A DNA stretch of 64,000 bases from Sabethes cyaneus (lineage: Eukaryota; Arthropoda; Insecta; Diptera; Culicidae). Within the stretch, counting starts at the first letter, position 1; every line of letters begins with the position of its first letter. Below, piece after piece: positions 1-11,859 of this stretch. Under the pieces are notes generated by a model that did not search any database, was not told the origin of the DNA, and saw nothing but the letters and a program-made list of their open reading frames with translations. The stretch covers positions 241,699,183-241,763,182 of the forward strand of contig NC_071355.1 of the NCBI RefSeq assembly GCF_943734655.1. The letters are read 5' to 3'. The translations under genes were made by a program, and so were the position numbers.

Positions 1-960
1 AATAGGGTTGACTCCGTTTAATTTAGAGCGAGATCATCGCTTCGAGGCTCATAGACTTCAGCTTCTGAAGCAGCGGAACGGTCGCTACGTAGCTATGGAA
101 ATAAACGCAACTTTTTGCAAGTTAAGTTTTTACTATCCTTAATACAACAGATATACTGGAATGTCCAGATTAGCTTAAAAACATTCAAATGTTGATCCAA
201 GAATTTGTCCAAAAAATCCCGTAGTTGAATACATCATTTGCCATACTTCTTTATTATTTTGCTCTACAGTATAATGTATTCATTCTTACTGACTCAAAAT
301 TAGATGGCAGCAGCAGATTTCATTTTACTTCATCTGTTACCTATGACGTGAAAAAATAATCCCACTGCGGCCTGGAATATCTTCGGGAAAATGGATCTAA
401 AATTTGCTAATATATTTGGTCAATCTAAGATGGTTCTTTGAAGACAAGTTGTATAAAAATCGACCACAAAATAGTAAAGATAGAGCCAAAAGTGTAACGG
501 CAAGTACACTAATTTCTGAAGTCCCGGCGGGAACGTAAAGATTAAAGTAGGTATACAATAAGGCCGAACCTACACAATTGTGTAGGTATGAAAAACAATG
601 TGCATAAGTAAGTTGTAAAAGTTATTTCCCGTAAATTTTTAATTACATCAATTAGAAATACTTATTACCAATAATTTTTTATCTAAGTAATTTCGAAATA
701 CGGATCCAATAAGAAAATACGACAGATAAAACTTTTTGCTGTTTTCACAAGATTTTTAAGACTAGACAATAATTAATTTAAACACAAAAGAAAACTTCTT
801 TTCAGCTATTTTCTATTTTTTCTACGAGTTACGATTACAAATATGGTGCCATATTTGTAAAAGTACGACGTTTAGAAAGGAAAGGAAAATTTTTTAAAGG
901 TAGTCATGTCTCACCTACACAATTGTGTGGGCTCGGGCTTAAAGGGATAAGATTCTTCCA
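1..960. other. AT-rich stretch with no recognisable gene
   Basis: I see no coding region, RNA or clear transposon here. The short phrase cctacacaattgtgtagg occurs near 570-587 and a related one near 914-930. They are small palindromes and may mark the ends of a degraded inverted-repeat element of about 360 bp, but the interior does not support a firm call. Confidence 0.3.
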
Positions 961-964
961 CGTA

Positions 965-1405
965 GGTATGAACTTAACCACTCAGCGAATCGGCAAGAAG
1001 CTCCAAGTCACGAAATTTTACGCAGTAGTATACCGTGATCGATCGTATCGAAGGCGGCTTTTAGATCAGTGTTAATAACATCAATTTGTGCTTCCTGTTC
1101 CATTTTCGAGATACACGATGAAGTAAACTCCAATAAATTGGTACATATAGAGCGACCTAGCCCGAATCCATGTTGGGAAGTAGAGACGTAATTCTTCGTC
1201 CGTGAAAAAAATGACGCCGCTCACTATAATCTCAAATAGTTTAGAGCCAGCCGAAAGGCTAGTGATGCTACGGTAATTTCTGACGTTCTGCCGGTACCCA
1301 GATTTAAACACCGGAAACATAAAAGACTGCTTCCATATTTCGGGGAATTTTCCTTGTGCAAACGACTGGTTGAAAATTAGACACAGTGAGTCTGCCAGCA
1401 CATTA
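965..1405 (-). pseudogene. Decayed non-LTR retrotransposon reverse-transcriptase fragment (CR1/T1-like family)
   Basis: Read on the minus strand this gives the fingers-palm part of a non-LTR reverse transcriptase. The order is a Q-x-F-x-x-G-x-F-P-x-x-W-K block, then P-V-F-K-S-G and N-V-R-N-Y-R-S-I, then S-L-S-A-G-S-K-L-F-E. After a frame change comes the motif A block with D-L-K-A-A-F-D-T-I-D-H at about 1015-1060. The N-terminal endonuclease, the catalytic ADD motif and the C-terminus are missing, and at least one frameshift separates the pieces, so it cannot be functional. The same family, better preserved, lies at 36960-38540. CR1/T1/Q-type elements carry endonuclease and RT but no RNase H. 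Placing it in that group rather than Jockey is inference. Confidence 0.75.
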
Positions 1406-1800
1406 CCACGTTTATTAAAATAAAACTAATAAAATTTCACAGACCAGTTTCTACGGTCGAACGATCCAAAAGTGTACCTTTTTAAAATGATTAACATGGT
1501 TATCAAGAACAATGGTGACTGTCTGAGTTGACCAGATCATTTCTAAAATGAACAGACGTGCGGTATGATCTGTTCGAAGAACCAATCAACCAAATAGCTC
1601 TCGGATAATCCATGCATTTTTGATACTTTGAGTAGTTCGAAAACCAGAAGAGAGGGATTTTCAAACCGGTCGATTCATGCGCAGGCGATTGAACCACATG
1701 GCTGCAGGCACTACTTGAGAGATTTCCATCGTCCCCAGGTGAAAGCCGGGAGGCTACGGGCCGCTGGTCACGTCTCAAGTATGCCGAACAACCGTTTGGG
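1406..1800. other. No recognisable feature
   Basis: Overlapping open frames on both strands (91 and 60 codons) have no family signature and look like chance reading frames. I see nothing else here. Confidence 0.3.
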
Positions 1801-2140
1801 GGCTCCGTAGCCGCAAGGTTACCGAGTCTGCTTTGACAAGCGAGTGGTCATGGGTTCGAATCTTAGTGGAATCAAGCCATTCGATGTCAAATGACTTTAG
1901 CATGGGTTTATTCTCAGGCCCCCCTCGTTTACCCTTCCTTCATGCTGAATTCTAAATTTTCCCACTGAAGCATCTTGACAGTGCAAAAGTCCCTCCTAGG
2001 GAAGGGTAAACCCCAATACACACAAGCACGCATAAAATTTAATAAGCGCTCATTCAATAGCGATTATAGCAAAAAGAAATGCAGTGCAGGTCATACAGCA
2101 AACACTCGGGCGAAATCACAATATACTGGTCGCAGTGATG
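1801..2140 (+). repeat. tRNA-derived SINE, Feilai-like
   Basis: The 5' end has a tRNA-like pol III promoter: an A-box-like TAGCCGCAAGG at 1808-1818 and a B box GGTTCGAATCT at about 1853-1863. A unique body follows, including caagcacgcataaaattt and ttcaatagcgattatagc. The same body and head occur in reverse orientation at 9010-9537. This agrees with my recollection of the Aedes SINE family Feilai; the family name is from memory and untested. A SINE has no protein and depends on a partner LINE for mobility. The 3' end is not sharply defined because another SINE-like repeat starts about 20 bp further on. Confidence 0.7.
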
Positions 2141-2160
2141 AGTCCACACAGGCAAAAAAA

Positions 2161-2410
2161 TCCGCCCTGGCGGGTGTTGTGGGTTCGAATCCGGTTATAA
2201 TCTTAGATTACAGCTTGGTTCGACTCATGCACCCTCCAGCATTGAACAAAAGGTAGGAGTCAAAAAGATACTTGTCAAGCATAGCTACCAATACCCCCCC
2301 CCCCTTCCTTTCCGCTCTTCCCAACCTTCACCAAAAAATTTTCATTTCTTTCCCCTACCGTCCCTTCATCAATTGTAGAACCATCGTTTCAAAAAATATT
2401 AATATATATG
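2161..2410 (+). repeat. C-tract SINE-like repeat (copy 1)
   Basis: A B-box-like GGGTTCGAATCC lies at about 2180-2192. It is followed by ccggttataatc, cagcttggttcga, a poly-C run near 2294-2303, and a 3' segment with ctaccgtcccttcatcaatt and atcgtttcaaaaaa. The same ordered blocks recur at 29270-29515 and 58833-59075, so this is a dispersed family. The B-box remnant and A-rich end favour a tRNA-derived SINE, but no A box is obvious. Confidence 0.6.
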
Positions 2411-3779
2411 TATGACCGCATTTCAAGGTCAAGACTAAAAACTTGAGATTAGTCTAAAAAAATCCGAACAACCGTACAATGAAATCTGTCCTCTTCAAGA
2501 ACGCCACCGGCACCAGGAATAGAGAGGCCCTGTGCCGACGTTTTTGTCAACGTTCAAGAGGCGAAGGTTCCCCTAATTTTTACGTTTCGTAGATTGATAT
2601 TTAGCATATATTTAGTAGAAACATATTTAGCGAGACGACTTCGCAGGCCCAAAGTGCTAGATCACTCGTTCAGGTTGAATCCGACTTGCGAGTGTCGAGA
2701 CGCGCAACGAATTGGCGACTTGTAGGCCAGGACCCAGGACCGTGAAAACAATGGAGGTAAGTTCTTAATATAGTACGAGCCACCTTTTATGCTCTATGCT
2801 GCTAGAGGAGAAGGAGGAGGAGAAGGAGGTGCTACATTCCGTTTTCGAAACTTCACCATGAAATCCATGATGACTGTTGGAGTACAGGACAGTTACAGGG
2901 GTACGACTTATCGGACTAGTATCGTATCTCGAGGCCAACTGTAATGTAACTGTAACTTTATCAGTCCAGTCTACCGTTAATTATCACTACTGCCGCACAT
3001 ATTGGATGATTTGATATCAGATCGGATGCCGTGTAGAGATGTCAGATCTACGGATGCATGCATAAATTTGGGACTCTTTATTTTTGTTTTGAGAGCAAAC
3101 AACTTATCCGGTACAACTATCTATGTATATCGCATGAAACGGGCAAATCCAAATTCATAGGAATAGAGAAAATTGTGAGCTCCTAAATATATGCAAGCGC
3201 AAATATCCGTAGATTTGGCATCTGCAAAATATGGTCCCGTTTATTTTTCAGTTCAATTCAATATGAGCGGTAGAGGGAATATATTTCAAAGACGGATTCT
3301 TCGAAGGTCGACAAGATGTACCGTTCTTCCATTCAAGCGTACAGTGAAGAATGACCACACTATTGAAATCCCTATGAAAGTATCTTATTTTTTTTACAGA
3401 AAAAGATTAAGATTGAATGTATCAAAGCGGTATTTTGAGATATTGAGTCCATAAATTATGTCAGCGTGCCAAAATCCCATGAAATCCTGAAGGCCGGACT
3501 AGTACAATGATTTTGAAAAATGCTTATTAACAAATAACACATTTTATGTATCTAAACGCAACGGTTTTTAGCAGTGGTTAGCAATGTTTCCCTCCCGAAA
3601 TCGGTATTGAACGTTCAGTTTGTTTCGTTAAAATAACTTGCTTACGAGATTTCGGGTTCGGGGAACAAACCGTTTCTAAGAAGCTGGAGTGCACAGTCTT
3701 CTAAAATCGAGTGGCTACGAGACAAGAAGGCAGATGCAGAAGTTTGAGGGGGTGGTTACGGTCTTTTGTTATAGGGATT
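2411..3779. other. No gene seen; one purine microsatellite
   Basis: A short GAGGAGAAG-type purine run lies at about 2805-2830. An 87-codon open frame at 3191-3454 on the plus strand has no recognisable motif and low-complexity flanks. I do not call it a gene. Confidence 0.35.
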
Positions 3780-4260
3780 TTCAAGAGCAAGCAGATGTAT
3801 AATTGGCTAGATGTATAGTGACAGAAGTGAGAGATGACTGGGAGGGAGCCAAAACCGGGGTTCGAGGAACGTGAGTATGAATGTATATTCCACCATAACT
3901 CCGGAACGCCAAGTCGGTTCTTCGTCAAACTTGGAAAGGATCAGTGCAGTGCAGGGCAAAGGAGGAAGATGGCGATTTCTAACAAGAGGGGCTTCTCTGA
4001 AAGTTTCTGTAAGAGGAAGATAGGATGACCAATGATAAAGAGCAAATTCAACAACGTAAAACTGTATTTGTCTCGCTTTATAGGGATTTTTTCCCTTGTT
4101 GAGGACCTTGGACCACTGCTTTATAGGGATAATCGAGAAGAAGGCAGGGCGGCAACAGGGGAAGGGGAACCTGACAAAGGAAGTAGACACATTCAAATAA
4201 AGAAAAAGGGTTTTGTTTCCAGCATTATGAAAATTTTCGTTACAATAACATATATGCAAG
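3780..4260 (-). repeat. Dispersed repeat, copy 1 (inverted relative to the copy at 9600-9970)
   Basis: The minus strand from about 4260 shares an extended block with the plus strand starting near 9606. The shared blocks include tgtaacgaaaat, aacaaaaccctttt and ttccggagttatg/tacg. The two copies are in opposite orientation and about 5.8 kb apart. Conceptual translations of both are open by chance and alike only because the DNA is homologous. The element type is unknown; I see no transposase or RT. Confidence 0.5.
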
Positions 4261-4530
4261 TGATTGAGAGACGAAATCGTGCAGTTGCCGGTTAATCCTC
4301 TATTAAATCGGTAACAAAGCGCTTAACCTAATTAGACGTCGTTGATATTTGCTAGATGAGATCTCATTGTCTATGTCATTGTTATGCTACTCTAACCGAG
4401 AGTGCTGTGGATCGAAGAATTTGTATAATTGTAGAATTGGTAAACAGTAAATCAAACACTACACCAATACTGCTAGGTGTTATTACTAATAAGTGATGAA
4501 CTGCTCACGTAAAGAACTTCAGCGACTTAC

Positions 4531-5330
4531 CTCGGAAGAAGTTGGGTGCGGAGCAATGCGCTGTGCTGTGCCGTTGCTGTGTGTCTTATCCGGAGGGTCT
4601 CAGGAGTTACGTCTCGGGGTGCGAGATTCAACTATCGAACCGCAACCGCAAGCCGATGCCGATGAGCAACTGACGACGACGGTTGGGCTACTAGTGCTGT
4701 TGCTGTTGGTTCTGCCGTATTTTCCGGTTAAAACTCATTAAACCGGCTGCGGTTTGTGGGCTACTTTTATTTTTTCCAGTGCCTCAACACAACACAACAC
4801 ACACGGCTTCACTTAGCGGTAGCGGTGCTTCCGTCGGAGTCAAGATAGAAGCGCGCAATTGAATATAAACAGCAAACCAGACGCTGCTGATAGGATAATT
4901 GTCCGCAGTAAGAGTGAAACAATTTTTATTTTGATTTTTTCTTCTTCACTTCCTCTCCTGACTTGTATCGCGATGTTTTTTTTCCTTTGCTTTATTTCAC
5001 AGCGATTTGCGAGGAGAAAGTTCAAACCACACCTCACTAAGCACTTGCACTGATTTTATTATGCTTGATTTTCTATTTTCTACACACTTTTTTTCGATGG
5101 TCGCGATTATTCACGCGCTTATTTGCCTACTTCTTACAATTAATTCGGCGAACGCGCGCACGGGGCTGCTTTCGTGAAGGATAATTTCACAAATTGGTTT
5201 TTTTTTCTTCTTCAAATTTTCCTTCTGATGTCTCACCACCTCGCCCAATTGGATTGAAAACGGAACGTGATTTCTTTTATGCGCGCTTGCTTCCCTCGTA
5301 CTAGTAGGTCACAGCTGCTCTCTAGAACTG
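4531..5330 (-). other. Candidate non-coding first exon (5'UTR) of an unidentified minus-strand gene, with promoter
   Basis: Read on the minus strand, about 800 bp of unique, purine- and A-rich sequence has the texture of an insect 5' leader (runs such as aaaaaaagtgtgtag, aagtgaagccgtgtgtg). It ends in a strong splice donor, TTCCGAG|GTAAGT, with the last exon base at 4531. At the other end tTCAGTTc, centred on 5329, matches the arthropod initiator, so a start near 5330 is plausible. No transposon signature is present, unlike the sequence on either side. The next exons would lie to the left, beyond repeat-rich DNA and probably outside the window, so the product cannot be named. The same DNA read on the plus strand has an 82-codon frame without motifs, which I discount. 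Confidence 0.4.
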
Positions 5331-7125
5331 AATTGCGGACAGTGCGATTGAGAGGACAAATTTAACTTTTCAGTGCACGAACAGGATACTCGATCTGAAA
5401 GTGGAGGAGATGTAAGAGAGATATTAGTGAGGGGTGTAGTAATTAATTCTCGTTTCCTTGGCAGTATTTATTTTTGAAAATGTTTTTTTTTTTGCCATGG
5501 CAGATTCACTTATGGATTTTAATTTGCTATTAAAGGACATTAGTTATAGTGAAACTCCCTTCAAAGTTTCAAAAGAGAAAAACTGGGAAAAATAGATTGT
5601 TTCGCGGCACCGTAAACACTAATTCGAGGACGTATTTTTCGAGTTTACGCTGCGCTTTGCCGTTGGCAAAGTATCCGTTAGCGCAGCATTATAGCAGTGT
5701 GGCTAAGTGCTGGCGGGGTCGCGCGTAGATCGTAAATAACGATACCGACCGGTCGACAGACCGACCGACCGACCGACCGACCATCACAGACCTGTCATGA
5801 TTTGGTTTTTCATCGAGTGCTCATAGCAGAGCGGAATGGTTCGCGCAACGGCAAAGCGCACTGTGGCGGGTTCATGCACGCGAATCAAAAACGCGATTGT
5901 TACGAAAATCGAGGTAACCAACAACCAACCGACAGACGAAAAGTTATTATGCAAAACAAATATGATAGTATTAACATGGCTGCACTGGTAGCAGCAGCAT
6001 GCATGTGTGTACGGTGCAGTGTTTGCAGTGAAATCAAGCATTTAAGAAATTAGGGTTTATCGCGCTACAAGCGGAGCCCACGGTAGCTGCCTGCGGTACC
6101 CATTTTAGGTATGGTATTCGACAGAAACGTGAGATTTCGCTTCGAAGGTTGGAGGTTACATGAGGGTATCCAACCACCGAATGAACAAACGAATAATCCA
6201 TTGTGTGGGACTGACAATAACATTATCAGTCATACATGGGCACACGTTCCCAGAAATGTGTACGTTTCAGATGAGTACAATTCAAACCTTACAAGAGATC
6301 TTAGAAAGCACGTTTTTTTCACAACTGAATGAAGTCGTTAGCTGTGGAAGACAGATATAAAATCTGTTCGGCATCTGTACTACCTAGTAAAGGAAAAAGT
6401 TATTTTTTTTATCGTGTTTCAAGTTCGTGAGCTCTAGATGTGTGATAATGTCCGCCGGTTAATAAGATAAATCTTGACGCTGTTGCGGCGGCGTTTCTTG
6501 TCAAACCACTGACAGACAAGCTGCGCAACCAACAAAGGAATTTGTTTTTAAAGTTCACTACGCACATTGTGCTGGCTCTTAAGTAGCTGAGCTGCCCCAC
6601 TGCTATTATGAGACGCAGTTCAAGGAGAACGGGACACGCAAATTCACGCAAGTCTGCCACACCGGAGAGTGGTACGATTGTTCAGATGTTTTTACGTTTC
6701 CCTTCTGTGTTTATCACACTCTGTGGATGATGTGGTATCTCAGTTCCATATGCTGCTGTGTACGAGCTAAATGGTACCGGTTTAATGATGCCTGGTGTTT
6801 TCGCCTTTAAAATAGCGGCGTAATTGTTCCTTGCTAGTGTGCCGGTGTGACATGTAACGGTCTGTACCAGTTTAAGTTAGTAATTTGTGTATACATATAA
6901 AATTAATGTATACTGTTTTGCTCTGACTGGATAATTGGATAGGGGTGGACGGGGCCAAATGATTCTGCTATTGTGAAAGTGCTATCTCATATACGTGTCT
7001 GCTCTGTTGAATAGTTACGTGTTATTTCCAGTTATTCTAGGGAAGTCGTACCTACACTTATTATTTGTTTCTGTTTTCGTAACGAAATCTAAAAATATTA
7101 ATCAATTATAGCCTCAAGTTTATGT
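5331..7125. other. Upstream/intergenic DNA; GACC microsatellite; no gene recognised
   Basis: A (GACC)n tract lies at about 5758-5782. The part nearest 5330 is unique and may hold promoter elements for the candidate exon on its left. Several short frames (60-85 codons) on both strands have no domain signature. Nothing else is recognisable. Confidence 0.35.
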
Positions 7126-7810
7126 TTATTGTTTATGTCTGCCAGACTTCGCTTTCAGTCTGGCATAGATTACCTCCGCCGTCGCAAAGTTCCTGGCAGT
7201 GGTGGCGAAGTCATCTGCAAAGCCTAGTAGTTGGCTACCCTTGGTGAAAGGGTTCCGCTCATCGGAACACCCTCTCAAGATCGATTTTGAACAATATACA
7301 GGATAAACCTGCACCTTGTCTCAACCCTCGTCGCGTCTCGAAGGGATTCGAGATGCGCATGGAACACATTACTCAATCTAATGTAGATCTGATCAGTCGC
7401 GTCAGTTTATTCGGCAAACTGTGTTCGTGTATTATCTGCCAAAGCTAGTCTCGATCGACTGTTTCGTATGTTGCCTTGTAATCAATAAAGATGTGACACG
7501 TGGACAAGTTGTGATCCAGATATTTCTGCAAGATCTGTCGGGAGGTAAAAATCTGGTCCGTAGTTGCGCGAGCCTTCATGAAGCCCGCCTGGTAATCCCC
7601 TACGAAACCCTGTGCTATCGGCGATAGCCGGTGTAACAGGATCTGGGAATCACGCTTTTTGTAGATGGAACAAACCGCTCCTTCCATCCATGCCTCCAGT
7701 AGCTTCTCCTCCTCAACACACCTTGGAAATAACCCAGTGTAGAGTCGTTGCCAGCATTTTTCAGCCATGGCTACAAAGCCCTGCCGGTAGGCAGCTCTGT
7801 TGGGCACTCC
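7126..7810 (-). pseudogene. Decayed RTE-like non-LTR retrotransposon, RT fragment
   Basis: On the minus strand from 7807 the frame shows A-V-C-S-I-Y-K-K, then L-S-P-I-A-Q-G-F-V-G-D-Y-Q-A-G-F, then T-T-D-Q-I-F-T-S-R-Q and F-I-D-Y-K-A-T-Y-E-T-V-D-R. These are RT domains 1 to A of RTE/JAM1-type elements. After a break, 7314-7126 continues with L-G-F-A-D-D-F (catalytic ADD) and the following helix. The middle of the palm is lost and the frame is broken, so the copy is dead. The same family recurs at 11860-12780, 28705-30330 and 32040-33760. The clade name is inferred from motif style. Confidence 0.75.
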
Positions 7811-8189
7811 CAGGTTAACTAAAGGAGTAGAAAAACTGATTCAATTTGCAATTACTAGCCCTGACAAGCACCGCTTGGCTTTGAAACGCTTAGCGGTGGC
7901 TCCGGAGTTCCCATTAACTTGGCTTCCCGAAGAATTTCGATCGTTTGCATCATTTTCTTTTTCAGATATGTGTGTTGGCAGCACATTTATAGTTAAACCG
8001 AAACGCCATTCTTGATTCAATCCGTGCTATCTAAGGAAAGCATGATCCCACCGCCATTCGTTCTGCTTTCAATAACTGAAACCTGGCCAGCTTCTTCTCT
8101 AGCCCTAACGATGGTTACTGCAAAAAGCGTGAGAACTTGATAATACCGGCGCCAGAACCTCCTGTCTGGCCTGTTGTGTCAATCATGGT
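7811..8189. other. Gap between two retroelement fragments; nothing recognised
   Basis: No motif is visible beyond a 71-codon frame with no family resemblance. It lies between the RTE-like fragment on the left and the CR1-like fragment on the right. Confidence 0.3.
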
Positions 8190-8985
8190 GTAAGTGCGAA
8201 TGATGAGTGCAGTCTCGAAGTTATTTGAGCGGGTGATCATGAAACCTTTACTTTCTCACTGTAACCAATATCGACGTGCCGATCAACATGACTTCGCTTA
8301 CTAGTCCTCTACTACTAGTAATCTGCTGTTTCTTATATCATACATAATGGACAGTTTGGCCCAACGAACTCAAATAGACTTTATACATACCGATTTGTCC
8401 GCAGGTTTTGATAAGATAAACCCGCCATTGGAATTCGGATTAGGTACACTGGGTGTTAACGATAATCTTTTGCAATGAATTTGCTCATATTTCACCTATC
8501 GAAAATTAATGGTTGCCGACGGAGGCTATCGGTCCGATAGCTATTTAGCCTCGTCAGGTGCACCTCAAGGAAGCCATCTAGGCCCTCTGATTTTTTCCCT
8601 CATTTTGACGTATGAAGATGATCTCAAAACGTACTTTCGGATCAGTTCAACTGACGACTGCACATCCGTCTAGAATCCTAGCTACAGTAGTGCTGACAGA
8701 ATTGAATCTGTTCAACGTCGACTCCTTTTGATTCACTCCGCGAAAGCTGTCATGGAGTAACCCGTACCGTTTTCCCAACTACGAAAGCCGTTGTCAACTG
8801 AATGATTCAGAACCCGTTCGTGTTCGTAGAACTGCGTCCAGAGCTTTATATATTGCGGATAGCCTACAGGGTAGGATAGACTGTCCTGCGCTTCTAGGGC
8901 AGATAAACTTAAATGTGCAACCACGAGCTCTGCGTAATCAAACAATGCTGATTATTTCCACTTCGTCGCACTAATTACGACAGCA
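8190..8985 (+). pseudogene. Decayed CR1/T1-like non-LTR retrotransposon, RT and C-terminal fragment
   Basis: Plus-strand frames in pieces read S-A-V-S-K-L-F-E-R-V-I (near 8205), F-I-H-T-D-L-S-A-G-F-D-K-I (motif A, near 8385), and G-A-P-Q-G-S-H-L-G-P-L-I-F-S (motif B, near 8555). A degenerate catalytic region Y-E-D-D-L-K follows. Further on, Y-E-S-R-C and R-R-T-A-S-R-A-L lead into the conserved C-terminal tail. The tail closely parallels the minus-strand element at 30480-30725, so both are one family. Stops and frameshifts interrupt every block. Confidence 0.7.
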
Positions 8986-9009
8986 TGAACAGTGTTATCG
9001 GTGGTTTAC

Positions 9010-9537
9010 AGCGGGTTTTTAATCAAGTCTCGTCTTTATTTGATTTATGCGTAAGATTTGCTTGTTTTAGTATTAGTTTTAGATTGTTTTTGTATTTTTG
9101 TTTTGTTTTTGTTTTGTATGTATTGTGATATCGCCCGGGTGTTTGCTGTATAACCCGCACTGCATTTATGTTTGCTATAATCGCTATTGAGTGAGCGATA
9201 TGCTTATTGAATTTTATGCGTGCTTGTGTGTAATTGGGTACTATTTCTTTAATGCTTTCTCTACTGTACCCACCACGTTCCACATGACAGTGCTGTCCTC
9301 AGTTATAGCCATCCCTGGCGCAACTAACCAGTGCATTTTACTATATAAGTCGTTTTTGCACTGTCAATAAGCCTTATCGGGATTTTATCGAATTCAGCAT
9401 GAAGGAAGGGTGATGAGGAGCCGGAGAACAAACACATGCTAAAGTCACTTTGACATCGAATGGCCTGATTCCACACTGAGATTCGAGCCCATGACCATTC
9501 GCTTGTCAGAGCAGACTCGGTAACCTTGCGGCTTCAG
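9010..9537 (-). repeat. tRNA-derived SINE, Feilai-like (second, longer copy)
   Basis: The reverse complement starts with the same tRNA-like head as 1801-2140 (agccgcaaggttaccgag) and a B box degraded to GGCTCGAATCT. It then has the shared body and ends in an A-rich tract (aaaacaaaaacaaaac and similar). It has an internal block of about 130 bp, including cactgtcatgtggaacg, that is absent from the first copy. It has no coding function. Confidence 0.65.
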
Positions 9538-9599
9538 AACCTTAAATACAGTGAGAAACTTGCTTTAGAAGAATACTAGCTGATTGCCCGATCTTTAGG

Positions 9600-9970
9600 C
9601 TCCCTTTGTCTCTCACTCATTTGTACATCTGTTATTGTAACGAAAATTCTTATAATGCAAGAAACAAAACCCTTTTTCTTCATTTGTATGTGCATACCCC
9701 CTTTGTCAGTTCCCTTTCTGTTGTATCCCAGTCACACGAAAATGTCTTCACATTATTCGCTATAAATAGCAATTTTTTTACATTTTTGAACCTCCTCCAT
9801 GTTAATGGCCACCCTATTCTGGTTTATTTGTGTCAAAAACATGTGTTTGACAACCGACCTTTTAAAAAGAACAGTCCAGACGTTCCGGAGTTACGCTCCC
9901 TTAATTATGCATCGGTTTGCTCTATGAAAATCCTTATAACGGAATCCTTTTTTCTCGTATATCCATTTTT
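9600..9970 (+). repeat. Dispersed repeat, copy 2 (inverted relative to 3780-4260)
   Basis: Homologous in reverse orientation to the minus strand of 3780-4260, sharing gttattgtaacgaaaatt, aaacaaaacccttttt and ttccggagttacg. The right end runs into related degenerate units at 9985-10230. No enzyme is encoded; the long open frames here are chance. Confidence 0.5.
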
Positions 9971-9984
9971 CGTAGAACCATTAG

Positions 9985-10260
9985 TTGCACAACTGCAATC
10001 GGTCTAAATGCAAGAGAAACGCAACCCCCTTTACTTATTTTGACCTCCCACCCTCCCCCATTGTTAGGAAACCTCCTTTTTGCCAATACCCCAGTACTGA
10101 TTTCCTTATGTCAAGGAACATATGTGCCAAGTTTGGTGAAGAACAGCCAAGGCGTTCTGGATTTACGACTCCCCCCCCCCTTCCCTATTGTCAAACCTCC
10201 AGTGCTGATTCCAATGCACGAAATGACTGGCTTGACGGAAAATGCCAGCAAGCAATAATG
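9985..10260 (+). repeat. Degenerate tandem units with C-rich spacers
   Basis: Blocks of about 100 bp repeat the theme of aaacctcc, then ccagt(a/g)ctgattcc, a central part with caaggaacatatgtgcc, then gttctggatttacgactcc and a C-run at 10168-10180. A related, more diverged unit is visible at about 9800-9895 (ccagacgttccggagttacg). They look like amplified units of one repeat family. Confidence 0.4.
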
Positions 10261-11859
10261 AGGAGAAAAAGAGCTTAGAAAAACTATATAAGCATTGTCT
10301 TACGAGGGAGAATTAGTCTAAGTATCGACGAGCGCGGAATGAGTTGACCACGATGCTGAGGAGAAAAAATCTGTAATCTGGGGGGGTGGGGGGGTTGACT
10401 AGCTGGACGCTGATGAGCGCATTACTTCTACACTAGGCCCGAGGGGTGATCTTATATCAGGGCCTCCAAGAGTCATTGCTGCCTGCCGAGACAGCTGACG
10501 ACAGCCAATAAAACGCAGTAGTGAATTGACTCTGGAGATTCCAAGATCAGACAATGTCAAGTGATTGGTCAAATAGTCACGTAGTAGAAGTCTAGTTATC
10601 AATGTTCTATGTTCTATTCTATCTAGTTTTTTTGTCAAAAACTCGCAAAGAAAAAAAATAGCATTCGAACCTACGCTAGACTTAGCGCAATCACTGAAGT
10701 TTGGTTGTACGTAATAACCACTGAGTAATTCCAATATTACAGGAAATGTTACTAATAGTGATGTCAGAAAGTCAAAACATTACTGGTGATAGAAAGAGAA
10801 GCGTTAACAACGTTAGTGACTGTAAAAGTAGATGTTAAACCAAGTTCTAATATGAATAGAGGACAGGTTTGAAGAAAGTATCGGCTTATCACTATGCTTA
10901 CTAATGCATATCTCGTACATACCTATACACATATGCGCACCCAAACATGCGTATTTCTACGCCTGCATGCATGCTCGTATGGGCATATTTTTTATCGCTG
11001 TACTGCCTATAACTACGTAAAACTCCAAGATGCATCAATAGACTTATATTTACCGAGAGTTATGCCACTTAATAATATCAGACAATTTACCTCAGTACAC
11101 GGCTTGAGCATCGTACTCGCCAGACTTAACAGCACACAATTTCCCTGACTTTTAAAAGTGAATCCCCATTAGGTTTACAGGACGACAGACTTGCCTTGTT
11201 AATGATGTTCCCTCAAGTTATATGATATCTATATGAACTTCATCCCTCCACGAGTCGTCAGATGCTCATAGATGAATATGACAGTTCATAAAAACTGGGA
11301 AGTCGTCGTAACCAACTGTCGAATAAAGCCTCTGGCAATCGGAGGCCCATTCTGGATTCGAGCATACAATGACTGGAATTGAGACCCAGTATAGTAACCT
11401 GAATCTAGTTGGGAAATGCAGTGGGTAGGCTTTAACTTCGATTTTACTGTGGACCCACTGAACGCAGCTCTAAGATATCTGAAGCGGGCACGCCACGAAC
11501 ATCATGCAAGCACGGCCAGCAATCCCCAAAAAATTTAGTGGACTCTCCCGGTGCCTTCGAATTGACCAGACCTGCTCAACTCTGCTTTGATTGATATAAC
11601 TACACGTAGAGTTGGATCGCACAAAACTACATTATACTACTAAGATGAGTTTATCTGCATAGTTTTCTACACATAGAACTAACATATAAGCGGTTGATGA
11701 AAGACTCGAACCACCTACCTAATGCTGAGGAGAAAAAAAGCATCAAAAAGAGGACTGTAACCGTGAAGCGCTAAAACTACTATTCCGGGCTAATGATATG
11801 AGCAAGTTCTATGAGAAGGTGAACTATAGAATCTTGTAAAGCACACAGAAACCGGATCA
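10261..11859. other. No gene recognised
   Basis: G-run at 10380-10394. A 111-codon minus-strand frame at 10399-10734 lacks any domain or composition that I recognise and has no splice context. The remainder shows no transposon hallmark that I can defend. Confidence 0.3.

Noticed and set aside
10399..10734. 111-codon minus-strand frame
   Set aside because: No domain, no homology that I can recall, and no neighbouring gene structure.
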